DNA of 13,813 nucleotides, taken from NCBI GenBank assembly GCA_021785315.1, contig JAJYFX010000014.1:1-13813 (forward strand). The letters are read 5' to 3'. Both the position numbers and the translations under genes were made by a program. Shown here piece by piece: positions 6,859 through 13,761 of the stretch (the first letter of the stretch is position 1; every line of letters begins with the position of its first letter). This DNA comes from Actinomycetes bacterium (GTDB lineage Bacteria > Actinomycetota > Acidimicrobiia > Acidimicrobiales > Acidimicrobiaceae). A model generated the notes under the pieces. It did not search any database, was not told where the DNA came from, and saw only the letters and a program-made list of their open reading frames with translations.

Positions 6859-7705
6859 CCTGCCTCCCTGCTTCCTCAGTAAGACGCAATTCATGTGCAT
6901 ACCAGCCGCCCAATGCGGCATTCACCACGCTCAACCCGCCATCAGCTGCGATGGAGGCACCGGATATAAAGCTCGACTCGTCGGAGGCGAGAAAAGCGCA
7001 GACGTTGGCAATGTCCACTGGCTCACCAACGCGTCTAAGGGGATAGATGTCGCTTATGAATTCGAGCCTCTCTGGTTCGTCCTCATACCATCGAGATCTA
7101 TTGCGATCGGTGATAACGAGACCCGGACGGATGGTGTTTGCGCGGATTCCCTTCGGCCCACCCTCGAAGACCAGACGCTTTGTAAACTGCTCGATGGCAC
7201 TTTTGGTAGCACCATAGGCCCATGAGTACTCTCCAGAAAAGATCGACTGGATGCTCGTGATATTGATGACTGATCCGCCGTTTACCATATTCTCCAGCGC
7301 CCAAAAACAGAGGTGAGCAACTGCCGTGAGGTTCACATCCAGAGTTCGCTGCCAACCGTCGTAAGAACCCGGGAACTTTAGGTCCCCGGGGAAGTACGCA
7401 TTGTTGACCAGCACATCCAGACGAATCCCTCCCCGGTCAATCTGCGAGGTGAGGTGTTCAACCCCTTCGCGCGTGCTGAAGTCGGAATGAACTAGGCGGC
7501 AGGTGGCACCCATGGCCACGCACTCCTCAGCAACCTTGTCTACCTCCTTTTCACCGTCATACCAATGCAGAACTAAATCCGCCCCTTCTCGGGCAAAGAC
7601 TTTGGCCGTCGCCGCTCCTATGCCCTGTGATGCTCCGGTCACCAGAGCCATCTTGCCGGCAAGCCTTCCTAGCCGCTCCGCACCGTCCCCCACGCCGGAT
7701 GCCAT
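6848..7705 (-). CDS. Short-chain dehydrogenase/reductase (SDR), sugar or polyol dehydrogenase type
   Basis: A classical SDR of 285 residues with an extended N-terminus and C-terminus. The cofactor site TGASQGIG is at 23-30, NNAYF at 101-105 replaces the usual NNAG, and the catalytic residues are Ser151 (NITSIQS), Tyr164 and Lys168 (YGATK). RPGLVITDRN and the C-terminal SGASIAADGG are family landmarks. It is the first full gene of the leftward operon and probably oxidises the imported substrate with NAD(P)+, giving the lactone for the SMP-30 enzyme. The ATG at 7705 lies two bases after the stop of a 24-codon leader ORF and has only a weak, distant AGAGG, so coupling to that ORF is possible. 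Class is very sure; role as a sugar dehydrogenase is inferred from context, and NNAY in place of NNAG is a mild oddity. Confidence 0.9.
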   Translation of the reverse strand: MASGVGDGAERLGRLAGKMALVTGASQGIGAATAKVFAREGADLVLHWYDGEKEVDKVAEECVAMGATCRLVHSDFSTREGVEHLTSQIDRGGIRLDVLVNNAYFPGDLKFPGSYDGWQRTLDVNLTAVAHLCFWALENMVNGGSVINITSIQSIFSGEYSWAYGATKSAIEQFTKRLVFEGGPKGIRANTIRPGLVITDRNRSRWYEDEPERLEFISDIYPLRRVGEPVDIANVCAFLASDESSFISGASIAADGGLSVVNAALGGWYAHELRLTEEAGRQDGK

Positions 7706-7707
7706 GC

Positions 7708-7782
7708 TTACTCTTTATCCTCTGAGAGAGGGAACGGCGAGGCATCGAGGTCACTTGCAACTTGATCTACGTAGAGTTTCAT
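7708..7782 (-). CDS. Putative 24-residue leader peptide before the SDR gene
   Basis: A short ORF starts with ATG at 7782 and stops with TAA at 7708-7710, two bases before the SDR ATG. The peptide begins MKLYVDQVASDLDA and ends SEDKE; it is acidic and has no membrane segment. AGGAG lies 12 bases upstream of its ATG, a little far but usable. It sits in the leader of the predicted leftward transcript. Because the SDR gene lacks a strong ribosome site of its own, this ORF may couple translation into it. It could also be chance. No known family is recognised. Confidence 0.4.
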   Translation of the reverse strand: MKLYVDQVASDLDASPFPLSEDKE

Positions 7783-7814
7783 TGTCTTTTTATTCTCCTG
7801 TTTTTACCGGCGAC

Positions 7815-7844
7815 TTGACTCAGATTGCATATTACATGTAATAT
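7815..7844 (+). promoter_or_regulatory. Predicted promoter of the regulator-dehydratase operon
   Basis: TTGACT (-35, 7815-7820), an 18-base spacer and TAATAT (-10, 7839-7844) point rightward. The expected transcript starts near 7851 and reaches the regulator start at 7917 after about 66 bases. The -10 box lies inside the palindrome at 7829-7844. Confidence 0.6.
7829..7844. promoter_or_regulatory. 16-bp perfect palindrome, candidate GntR operator
   Basis: ATATTACATGTAATAT is its own inverse complement. It overlaps the -10 boxes of both divergent promoters, so one bound regulator dimer could silence both operons. FCD-type GntR regulators commonly bind short AT-rich palindromes near their own gene. 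The assignment to this regulator is inferred from position. Confidence 0.6.
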
Positions 7845-7868
7845 ATCCTTCAGTAGATCGTATGTCAA
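7840..7868 (-). promoter_or_regulatory. Predicted promoter of the SDR-transporter-lyase operon
   Basis: On the minus strand TTGACA (-35, 7868-7863), exactly 17 bases and TATATT (-10, 7845-7840) form a near-consensus housekeeping promoter. Transcription would start near 7833, leaving a leader of about 128 bases that contains the 24-codon ORF. This is the strongest promoter-like sequence I found in the window. Confidence 0.7.
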
Positions 7869-7903
7869 CCACGCAGTACAATTTTTTCCAGAACAAGATT
7901 ACG

Positions 7904-7910
7904 AAGGGAG
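7904..7910 (+). promoter_or_regulatory. Shine-Dalgarno site deciding the TTG start of the GntR gene
   Basis: AAGGGAG ends six bases before the TTG at 7917. It supports this rare start, which also gives the normal FCD-type N-terminus. Confidence 0.65.
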
Positions 7911-7916
7911 AAAGCA

Positions 7917-8594
7917 TTGGCGCTTTCCGAACTGCCTAGCACCGATCTCCTTGGCGACGCAGTTTACAATCGGATCCGAGACGCCATCATCTCAGGCGAG
8001 CTCGAGCCTGGCACACCACTTAGGGTGCCAGCCATTGCCCAAGAACTGGGCGTCAGCCGAAGCCCAGTCAGGGAAGCTATCATTCGGCTTACAGGCGAAA
8101 GGCTGGCTCACAGCGAGCCTCGGCTTGGGGCGGTCGTGACCGAGATAAAGAGGCAGGACCTGGTTTGTCTGTACGAGATCAGAGAGGTCCTGGAAGGTCT
8201 CGCCGCGCGCTTGGCGGCGACTTCAATAGAGCAAGCTCCGGTCGAAGACCTCGAGGGCCTTTTGCACAAAGATGAGAACGCTATCATCCGCGGCAATATT
8301 GACGAACACATTGAACTTGATCTCTCCTTTCACCGATTAGTACGTCGGATAGCCGGCAACGCAGAACTCAACCGGGTTCTGGACCAAATCGAGGTGCAGG
8401 TGAGACTGGCAATGCTGACTGTCACAGTCACCTCGGGTCCACACCTTGCCGTCGATGAGCACAAGCAGATCTTCAAGGCAATTCAGAGCCGAGATCCCAA
8501 CGGTGCGGAAAAGTGCATGCGCGCCCATATTTCACGCCTGCACGAAACGCTTCTGAATCAGAATCCTCGATCCGGCCAAGTTGAAATCTCGTGA
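7917..8594 (+). CDS. GntR-family transcriptional regulator, FadR/FCD subfamily
   Basis: A 225-residue regulator with an N-terminal winged helix-turn-helix (about 10-75; VYNRIRDAIISGELEPGTPL, then the recognition region VPAIAQELGVSRSPVREAI) and a C-terminal all-helical FCD effector domain (about 80-215) with the metal/effector pattern DLSFHRLV and a later DEHKQIF. FCD regulators usually bind sugar acids, hydroxy acids or amino acids, and in most cases de-repress on binding. The start is TTG at 7917, backed by AAGGGAG. It is the first gene of the rightward operon and overlaps the dehydratase start as GTGA, so it is probably autoregulated through the palindrome at 7829-7844. Family is very sure; effector is most likely the substrate or an intermediate of this locus. 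Confidence 0.92.
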   Translation: MALSELPSTDLLGDAVYNRIRDAIISGELEPGTPLRVPAIAQELGVSRSPVREAIIRLTGERLAHSEPRLGAVVTEIKRQDLVCLYEIREVLEGLAARLAATSIEQAPVEDLEGLLHKDENAIIRGNIDEHIELDLSFHRLVRRIAGNAELNRVLDQIEVQVRLAMLTVTVTSGPHLAVDEHKQIFKAIQSRDPNGAEKCMRAHISRLHETLLNQNPRSGQVEIS

Positions 8595-9733
8595 CCCGGG
8601 ATAAAAAGGGTTTGGAAATAGTTGGCGCTCGGGTACAAGTGCTGACTGCGCCGGTGTCGGATGGTACGGCCATGTCGTTTTCCATGCTCTCGCGAAGAGC
8701 CACAGTGCTGCTTGAGCTTGAGACCCGCAATGGATTTGTCGGGATCGGAGAAAGCTGGGTAAATTTTCCTGAATGGGCCCCAACCGAGCGGGTCGCGACG
8801 ATCACACAAGGAGTTTTGCCACTCTTGATTGGAGAGGATTCGCGGCGAATCAGCTACCTCCACCAGAAGATGACAAAAGCTCTGACCCCGGTTGGCAGAC
8901 AATGGGGAGCACCTGGACCGATAATGCAGGCAATCAGCGCAGCAGACATAGCACTCTGGGATCTCTCGGGCAGATCTCAGGGGAAATCAATCTCCGAACT
9001 CGCCGGCGGTCGGCTGCGGGAAACCATACCAATTTACGCAAGTAGCCTTGGACCAACCGGAGTAAAAGAGCAGGGGCTTCTATGCAATTCCCGTGGCTAT
9101 AAAGCAGTTAAGGTGAAGCTTGGCTTCGGGAAAAACTTCGATGAGCAAATTTTGACAACCGCACAGGAAACATGCGGGCCCGATACAGTATTGTTTGCCG
9201 ACGCCAATCAAGCGTGGAGTCTAGATCAGGCGATCGCAATGGCCCCGATTCTACGCCGACACAACGTTGCCTGGATTGAGGAGCCCATAAAGGGAAACGA
9301 TCTGGCAACCCTGGAAACCTTATATGAGGAGTCCGGTATTTCTATAGCGACGGGCGAAAATCTTACGTGCTATGACGATTTCATTCCTTACATCGACTCA
9401 GATGCCATAGAAGTTCTGCAGCCTGACTTGACCAAGGCCGGAGGGATCAGCGAGGTACTCTCGATTTGCAAATTGGCCGAATCAAAAGGCAAAAAAGTGA
9501 TGCCCCACTTCTACGGTGGGGCGGTCGGATTCGGAGCGACCCTACAGCTGGCCGCGAGCATGTCGAACATCATCTCCATTGAATACGACATCCGCGACAA
9601 CCCCCTGCGAGACTCCTTGCTGTTGGATCCGCCGAAACCGGTGGACGGCATAATCACCATTCCTAACGGACCTGGTCTTGGCATAAATCTGGATTATCAG
9701 GCGATATCGAGATACCTCAAGGAGATAGCGTGA
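8591..9733 (+). CDS. Mandelate racemase/muconate lactonizing enzyme family, acid-sugar dehydratase type
   Basis: An enolase-superfamily enzyme of 380 residues: N-terminal capping domain (about 8-130) and a TIM barrel. Catalytic residues of the mandelate racemase subgroup are visible: the KxK pair Lys174/Lys176 (VKVKLGFG), metal ligands Asp204 (ADANQAW), Glu230 (IEEP) and Glu256 (GEN), and the Asp279/His306 dyad (LQPDLTKAGG, MPHFYGG). This set abstracts the proton next to a carboxylate; most such enzymes dehydrate aldonic or aldaric acids to 2-keto-3-deoxy acids, and some epimerise. In context it would act on the acid released by the SMP-30 lactonase and feed the DapA-like enzyme. The GTG at 8591 overlaps the regulator stop (GTGA) with only a weak ribosome site, implying translational coupling. 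Subgroup is sure; substrate is unknown. Confidence 0.9.
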   Translation: MTRDKKGLEIVGARVQVLTAPVSDGTAMSFSMLSRRATVLLELETRNGFVGIGESWVNFPEWAPTERVATITQGVLPLLIGEDSRRISYLHQKMTKALTPVGRQWGAPGPIMQAISAADIALWDLSGRSQGKSISELAGGRLRETIPIYASSLGPTGVKEQGLLCNSRGYKAVKVKLGFGKNFDEQILTTAQETCGPDTVLFADANQAWSLDQAIAMAPILRRHNVAWIEEPIKGNDLATLETLYEESGISIATGENLTCYDDFIPYIDSDAIEVLQPDLTKAGGISEVLSICKLAESKGKKVMPHFYGGAVGFGATLQLAASMSNIISIEYDIRDNPLRDSLLLDPPKPVDGIITIPNGPGLGINLDYQAISRYLKEIA

Positions 9734-11181
9734 AGACCACCTCGACCAATCAAACTGCCGTATATCTTGGCACTCAGCCCGTTCAGCCGATTGAGCCTTG
9801 GCCGATAGCTGTGACCAACCCTTCCGGAGGCACGTTGATAAAGGAACTACTTGGCGGAGGCAAGCTTGACGCAATCCGTGCGGTAGACGAAGCATCCCGC
9901 TCCATGGAAGCCTGGGAATCAAATAGCTCGGCGGCACGGAGCCGCACTTTGCACAACATCGCCAGTACGCTAAGAGGTGATGCGGTACAAGCCGAACTAT
10001 CCACGATGATCAGCCTTGAGACAGGAAAACGGATCTCAGAAGCACAGGCTGAACTGAACCTGTCTGCTGCATTTTTCGACTGGTTTGGTGCCGCAATTGC
10101 CTCCCGCCACGACGAGGCCTGGGAGATAGTTCCCGGGATAGGCCATGAAGTCCGGCACCATGCAGTTGGCGTCGTCGGCGTCATAACGCCATGGAATTTT
10201 CCGGTTTCAATCCCCGCACGCAAGATAGCGGCTGCCCTTGCCGCAGGGTGTGCAGTAGTCTTCAAGCCGTCCGAAGTGGCCCCGCTTTCATCGCTTTCAT
10301 TCGCCGAAATCGTCTCCTCTCATCTGCCGCAGGGAGTGCTTTGCACAGTTGTTGGCGAACCGACCTCCGTTGCGCAAGTCATGACCGGCGACGCCAGGGT
10401 GAGGGCAATTACATTCACCGGCTCAACCAGGGTCGGCCAACTACTAGCGCGCGATGCGGCAGCTAACATGAAGCGCGCTGTCTTGGAATTGGGGGGAAGT
10501 GCTCCATTCATCGTTCTTGACGATGCAGCGATCGAAGAATCGGTAGCGACACTTATGGTTGCGAAGTATCGCAACAATGGACAGTCGTGCATCGCCGCAA
10601 ATCATGCCTGGGTTCCACAACATCTCTACGAACACTTCGTAGAGGCGTTCATAAAGGCAAGCGAAGATCTGGTAATCGGAGACCCTTTTGATCAGAACAC
10701 GACGCTTGGCCCCCTTGCCTTGCCAAGTGATCCGACACGACTAGCTGAGCTGATACGCGGGGCCGAAGATGAACAGGCCACTGTAGTGCACACACATTCC
10801 GAAGAGCTACCACATGGGAACTTCGTATCCCCTGCAGTTTGTCTATCACCCAACCCAACGGCTCACATAGTAAGAGAGGAGATCTTCGGTCCAGTTCTTT
10901 CCATACTCCCATATAGCAACCTCGACTACGTGGTTGAAGCACTCCGGAGCCTTCGTTACGGACTTAGCGGCTACATCGCCACCAACGACATTGAACGAGC
11001 GAAGAGGCTCGCAAGACGACTCGACATCGGGATCATTGGAGTTAACACTGCAACACCCAATACGCCCCAGATACCGTTTTCCGGGCGAAAATTTAGCGGC
11101 ATGGGTACCGAAGGCGGGATGTTGGGGCTCGACGAGTTCCTTTTCCATCAAACCGTCGCATACTCCCAAAGTCGACAGTAG
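9730..11181 (+). CDS. NAD(P)-dependent aldehyde dehydrogenase, semialdehyde-dehydrogenase-like
   Basis: A full-length ALDH of 483 residues. Landmarks are TPWNFP with Asn156, Lys179 (VVFKPSE), TFTGSTRVG, Glu253 (LELGGSAP), the catalytic Cys287 (NNGQSC) and EEIFGPV. It resembles GabD-type succinate and alpha-ketoglutarate semialdehyde dehydrogenases. Arg164 (in PARKI) sits where such enzymes have an anion-binding Arg, but many other ALDHs have one too. After the cysteine, the common N-R dipeptide is N-H (291-292), a small oddity near the substrate pocket. It probably oxidises the aldehyde produced by the DapA-like step. The GTG at 9730 has AAGGAG five bases upstream and overlaps the dehydratase stop (GTGA). 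Class very sure, substrate inferred. Confidence 0.93.
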   Translation: MKTTSTNQTAVYLGTQPVQPIEPWPIAVTNPSGGTLIKELLGGGKLDAIRAVDEASRSMEAWESNSSAARSRTLHNIASTLRGDAVQAELSTMISLETGKRISEAQAELNLSAAFFDWFGAAIASRHDEAWEIVPGIGHEVRHHAVGVVGVITPWNFPVSIPARKIAAALAAGCAVVFKPSEVAPLSSLSFAEIVSSHLPQGVLCTVVGEPTSVAQVMTGDARVRAITFTGSTRVGQLLARDAAANMKRAVLELGGSAPFIVLDDAAIEESVATLMVAKYRNNGQSCIAANHAWVPQHLYEHFVEAFIKASEDLVIGDPFDQNTTLGPLALPSDPTRLAELIRGAEDEQATVVHTHSEELPHGNFVSPAVCLSPNPTAHIVREEIFGPVLSILPYSNLDYVVEALRSLRYGLSGYIATNDIERAKRLARRLDIGIIGVNTATPNTPQIPFSGRKFSGMGTEGGMLGLDEFLFHQTVAYSQSRQ

Positions 11182-11236
11182 GTAGAAATGCTGAGAACTC
11201 AGCGGTCGGCACAACGAGAAATGAAGGGAAGGGGTC

Positions 11237-12388
11237 ATGTGTCAAGGTCCTGCAAAGAACACAGTCCAAGATCGAATGGGTCTCATCGGACAGCCAGAGG
11301 AGATGCTCGAGACGCCATGCCTTGTGGTTGACCTGGACATTCTCGAACGAAACATTACCGAGATGGCTAAAACCGTCCTGAGTCATGGGGTGAATCTGCG
11401 CCCTCACATCAAGACCCATAAAACACCCACTGTTGGCAGAAGGCAGCTCGACTCCGGAGCAATTGGAATCACAACTGCCAAACTTTCAGAGGCTTGGTCC
11501 TTTGCAGGCGCAGGCTTTGACGACATACTTCTCGCCTACCAAGTCGTAGGTGCCAGAAAGATCCAGAGCTTGTTAGAGCTTTCACGACAGGTCAGAGTTC
11601 GCTGTTGTGTGGATAACTTGGAGGTTTCCAAGGAGCTGTCCCAAAGGGCAGTATCTGCTGGTCTCAGACTGCAAGTACTCTTAGATGTGGACACCGGGCT
11701 TCAACGAACCGGCTGTTCACCCGAAGAGGCATTGGAACTCGGCCTAAGTATAGCCAAACTGGATGGCTTGGAACTCATAGGCGTCTTTTCGTTTGCCGGC
11801 TATAGGCCCGGAGACCCCAACCCCGATGTTCGACGTGCCTGGGCCCGCAATGAAGCCGAAACTGCAGTCGCTGTGGCTGCCGCCCTACGACAAAAAGGAG
11901 TCCCTACAGAGACAGTGAGCGTTTCGGGGACACCCGGGACCCCGTTCGCCATTGAGGTGGACGGAGTCACCGAGGTGAGGCCAGGCACCTACGTTTTCGG
12001 AGATATGAACTATATGCGACTTGGTGTCAATAGCCTTGGTGACTGTGCCCTTAGAATTCGCAGCACAATCGTTAGCAGACCCACCAAAGACCGGGCAGTT
12101 ATCGACGCTGGCACAAAAGTGCTTGCATCAGATCGTCCGAGCGTAATAGAGGGACCTTCCTTCGGACATATGCCGCACCACGGCGATTCGCAAATCACCC
12201 GGGCATGGGAAGAACACTCCGTTGTGAACTTGGATAGGTCTGATTTCACAATTAAAGTTGGCGATGTAGTCGAGATCCTTCCGAATCACGTCTGTGTCGT
12301 TATGAACCTAGCAAATCACTGGTATGGCGTGCGTGATGGAGTTGTTCGTGAAGTTCATGACATCCCAGCCCGCGGCCTCGTCGAATAG
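11237..12388 (+). CDS. DSD1/D-threonine-aldolase-like PLP enzyme (alanine racemase fold type III)
   Basis: A fold-type III PLP enzyme of 383 residues. An N-terminal barrel begins at LETPCLVVDLDILERN; Lys59 in RPHIKTHK is the expected Schiff-base lysine. A C-terminal beta domain carries NHVC with His351 and Cys353, the metal-binding pair of this family. Members include D-threonine aldolase, D-serine dehydratase and 3-hydroxy-D-aspartate lyases, so it should act on a D-configured beta-hydroxy amino acid by retro-aldol cleavage or by dehydration with ammonia release. The latter makes an enamine, which explains the RidA gene nine bases downstream. The ATG at 11237 follows AAGGG by eight bases and lies 55 bases after the ALDH gene; an ATG at 11276 is a less supported start. 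Family is sure, substrate open. Confidence 0.87.
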   Translation: MCQGPAKNTVQDRMGLIGQPEEMLETPCLVVDLDILERNITEMAKTVLSHGVNLRPHIKTHKTPTVGRRQLDSGAIGITTAKLSEAWSFAGAGFDDILLAYQVVGARKIQSLLELSRQVRVRCCVDNLEVSKELSQRAVSAGLRLQVLLDVDTGLQRTGCSPEEALELGLSIAKLDGLELIGVFSFAGYRPGDPNPDVRRAWARNEAETAVAVAAALRQKGVPTETVSVSGTPGTPFAIEVDGVTEVRPGTYVFGDMNYMRLGVNSLGDCALRIRSTIVSRPTKDRAVIDAGTKVLASDRPSVIEGPSFGHMPHHGDSQITRAWEEHSVVNLDRSDFTIKVGDVVEILPNHVCVVMNLANHWYGVRDGVVREVHDIPARGLVE

Positions 12389-12397
12389 GGAGTCGCT

Positions 12398-12874
12398 GTG
12401 ACTGATTCGAATAGTACAATCGAGAAACGGGCTCTAACCCTAGGCATTGAGCTTCCGCCCACACCGCGGCCTCAGGGAAGTTACACGCCGGCGCTCGTAG
12501 TCAACGGCATGGCGTTCACCTCCGGAATGGGTCCGATGCAGAATGGAGTAAGGCGCAACCTTGGCTACGTTGGAGGAGACGTTACCGTTGAAGATGCGTC
12601 TGAGGCCGCAGGGATTGCCGTGCTCAATGCGCTCTCGGCACTCCGCTGGGTTCTCGGTAGCCTTGATGAAATCATAAGGATTATCCGTCTCAAAGCATAC
12701 GTACGAAGCGCGCCGGGATTCTGTAGCCAAATAACCGTAATTGACGCTGCCTCCAATATATTGCTCGACTTGTTCCAAGAAAAGGGTGAACATGTCCGAA
12801 GTGCCCTAGGGGTGGCCGAACTCCCATTTGGCATTCCAGTCGAAATCGAACTCCTTGCGCAGGTCAAGAGCTGA
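12398..12874 (+). CDS. RidA/YjgF/UK114-family enamine/imine deaminase
   Basis: A Rid-family protein of 158 residues, longer than the usual 125-130 because of an N-terminal extension. The family features seen are VVNGMAFTSGMGP, the central helix region, and the C-terminal HVRSALGVAELPFGIPVEIE with Arg134, equivalent to the carboxylate-binding Arg of active RidA, and Glu149. Rid proteins trimerise and hydrolyse reactive enamines/imines made by PLP dehydratases. As the last gene of the operon, right behind the DSD1-like enzyme, it probably finishes or protects that step. The start is GTG at 12398, with AGGGAG five bases before it and the previous stop nine bases away. Some Rid subfamilies lack deaminase activity, but the retained Arg favours activity. 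Confidence 0.87.
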   Translation: MTDSNSTIEKRALTLGIELPPTPRPQGSYTPALVVNGMAFTSGMGPMQNGVRRNLGYVGGDVTVEDASEAAGIAVLNALSALRWVLGSLDEIIRIIRLKAYVRSAPGFCSQITVIDAASNILLDLFQEKGEHVRSALGVAELPFGIPVEIELLAQVKS

Positions 12875-12917
12875 ACATATGCGACGCTGCCTTAGCCAAG
12901 GATGCAAAATGCAAAGA

Positions 12918-12960
12918 TCGGGCAGGACTTCTGAGATAAGTCCTGCCCGACGTGTCCTTT
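12918..12960 (+). terminator. Intrinsic terminator-like hairpin after the RidA gene
   Basis: TCGGGCAGGACTT (12918-12930) and AAGTCCTGCCCGA (12938-12950) pair perfectly over 13 bases with a 7-base loop, 43 bases after the RidA stop. The T-tract that follows is weak (TCCTTT ending at 12960). It marks the end of the rightward operon and of the intact locus. Confidence 0.75.
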
Positions 12961-13314
12961 GAAAACTAGGGGTCCGTCGAGCGACGCGTCCTTCTGTAGT
13001 CTCCACGGTGAAAAGGTGTATTTGGTCAAGTTGGTGGCGTATGTTTCGCTAGATGTCACCGCTACCATTTTCTATCTGCTACGCAACGGTCATCAGGCTG
13101 ATCACGCGGAAGACATAGAGATTGAACATGGGCGGTGATCAGTTTGTTACCCACGACTATTTGGCAGCGAAAAAACCTTTTCAGTATTAGCAAATATGTT
13201 GTAGCCCCTCAACGTCGCTTCTTGTATTTTCGGGCATAAAAAATGCCGCTGAGTTCCAGATGGGGGGGGTGTTCGGCGTTGAAGTGATGCTTGGCTGTTA
13301 GGAAACCAAGTTGG
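12961..13314. other. Non-coding or decayed stretch, no recognised gene
   Basis: No reading frame here has both a ribosome site and a recognisable family. A 40-codon plus-strand frame (13016-13138, GTG start) has no ribosome site. A run of eight G (13262-13269) and a small GGCAT/ATGCC hairpin (13233-13247) are present. The stretch separates the operon terminator from a broken gene and an insertion sequence, so it may be eroded insertion-sequence or gene debris. Confidence 0.5.
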
Positions 13315-13686
13315 TCAATGCGGGTAGGTCACCGAGTTGCTTTTATATTTCTGAAGCAGCGCAGCCAAGAACGCACATACAGCTGCATCATCATCTACGA
13401 ACTCCAGGATGCAAGCTTGCTCATCTTCGTTCAAAGTGTAAAAAGGCAAGAGTTAGGCGAACCCATTTTCTAGCCGATATTCCAGAACGTCGAGGTAGGT
13501 GCTGTCTTCCTCTACTATTAAATCAAGTCCTAATTGCTGCTTTCCAAACCGCTTGTGATCCAAGAAAGAGACCTGCCGATAATTTGGCTCGCTAATCCGT
13601 AGTTCAGGTCCCTGAACGACCTATAGAGAGTGTTTTATTATTCTGAGCAGCGAATCTTTGTCTGAAATTGCTAAATATGTAGTCAT
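13315..13686 (-). pseudogene. Broken gene: 124-codon frame with two in-frame stops
   Basis: One continuous minus-strand frame from ATG at 13686 to TGA at 13315-13317 has protein-like composition throughout but is cut by TAG at codon 22 (13621-13623) and TAA at codon 78 (13453-13455). The pieces begin MTTYLAISDKDSLLRII, continue with ELRISEPNYRQVSFLDHKRFG and VEEDSTYLDVLEYRL, and end FVDDDAAVCAFLAALLQKY, a soluble, acidic protein. The absence of any frame change between the pieces suggests decay by point mutation of a small cytoplasmic protein gene. No family is recognised and no ribosome site is seen at the ATG. It lies next to an insertion sequence. Stop-codon readthrough is possible but less likely. 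Confidence 0.45.
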
Positions 13687-13761
13687 GTATTGTGGTTTAT
13701 AGTTTATTTATATGCCAGGTAGTACTTGCTATAGTTAGATCTATGTGATATAGTTGTCGAC
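13687..13761 (+). other. Possible left end and promoter region of an insertion sequence
   Basis: This AT-rich stretch lies between the broken gene and the transposase start, so the left terminal inverted repeat of the element should be here or slightly upstream. The right end is outside the window, so the repeat cannot be matched and its boundary is not defined. Confidence 0.3.

Noticed and set aside
13016..13138. 40-codon plus-strand frame with GTG start
   Set aside because: No ribosome site, no family resemblance and too short to separate from chance.
13233..13247. GGCAT/ATGCC hairpin with an A-rich loop
   Set aside because: Five-bp stem only and no T-tract, so it cannot be supported as a terminator.
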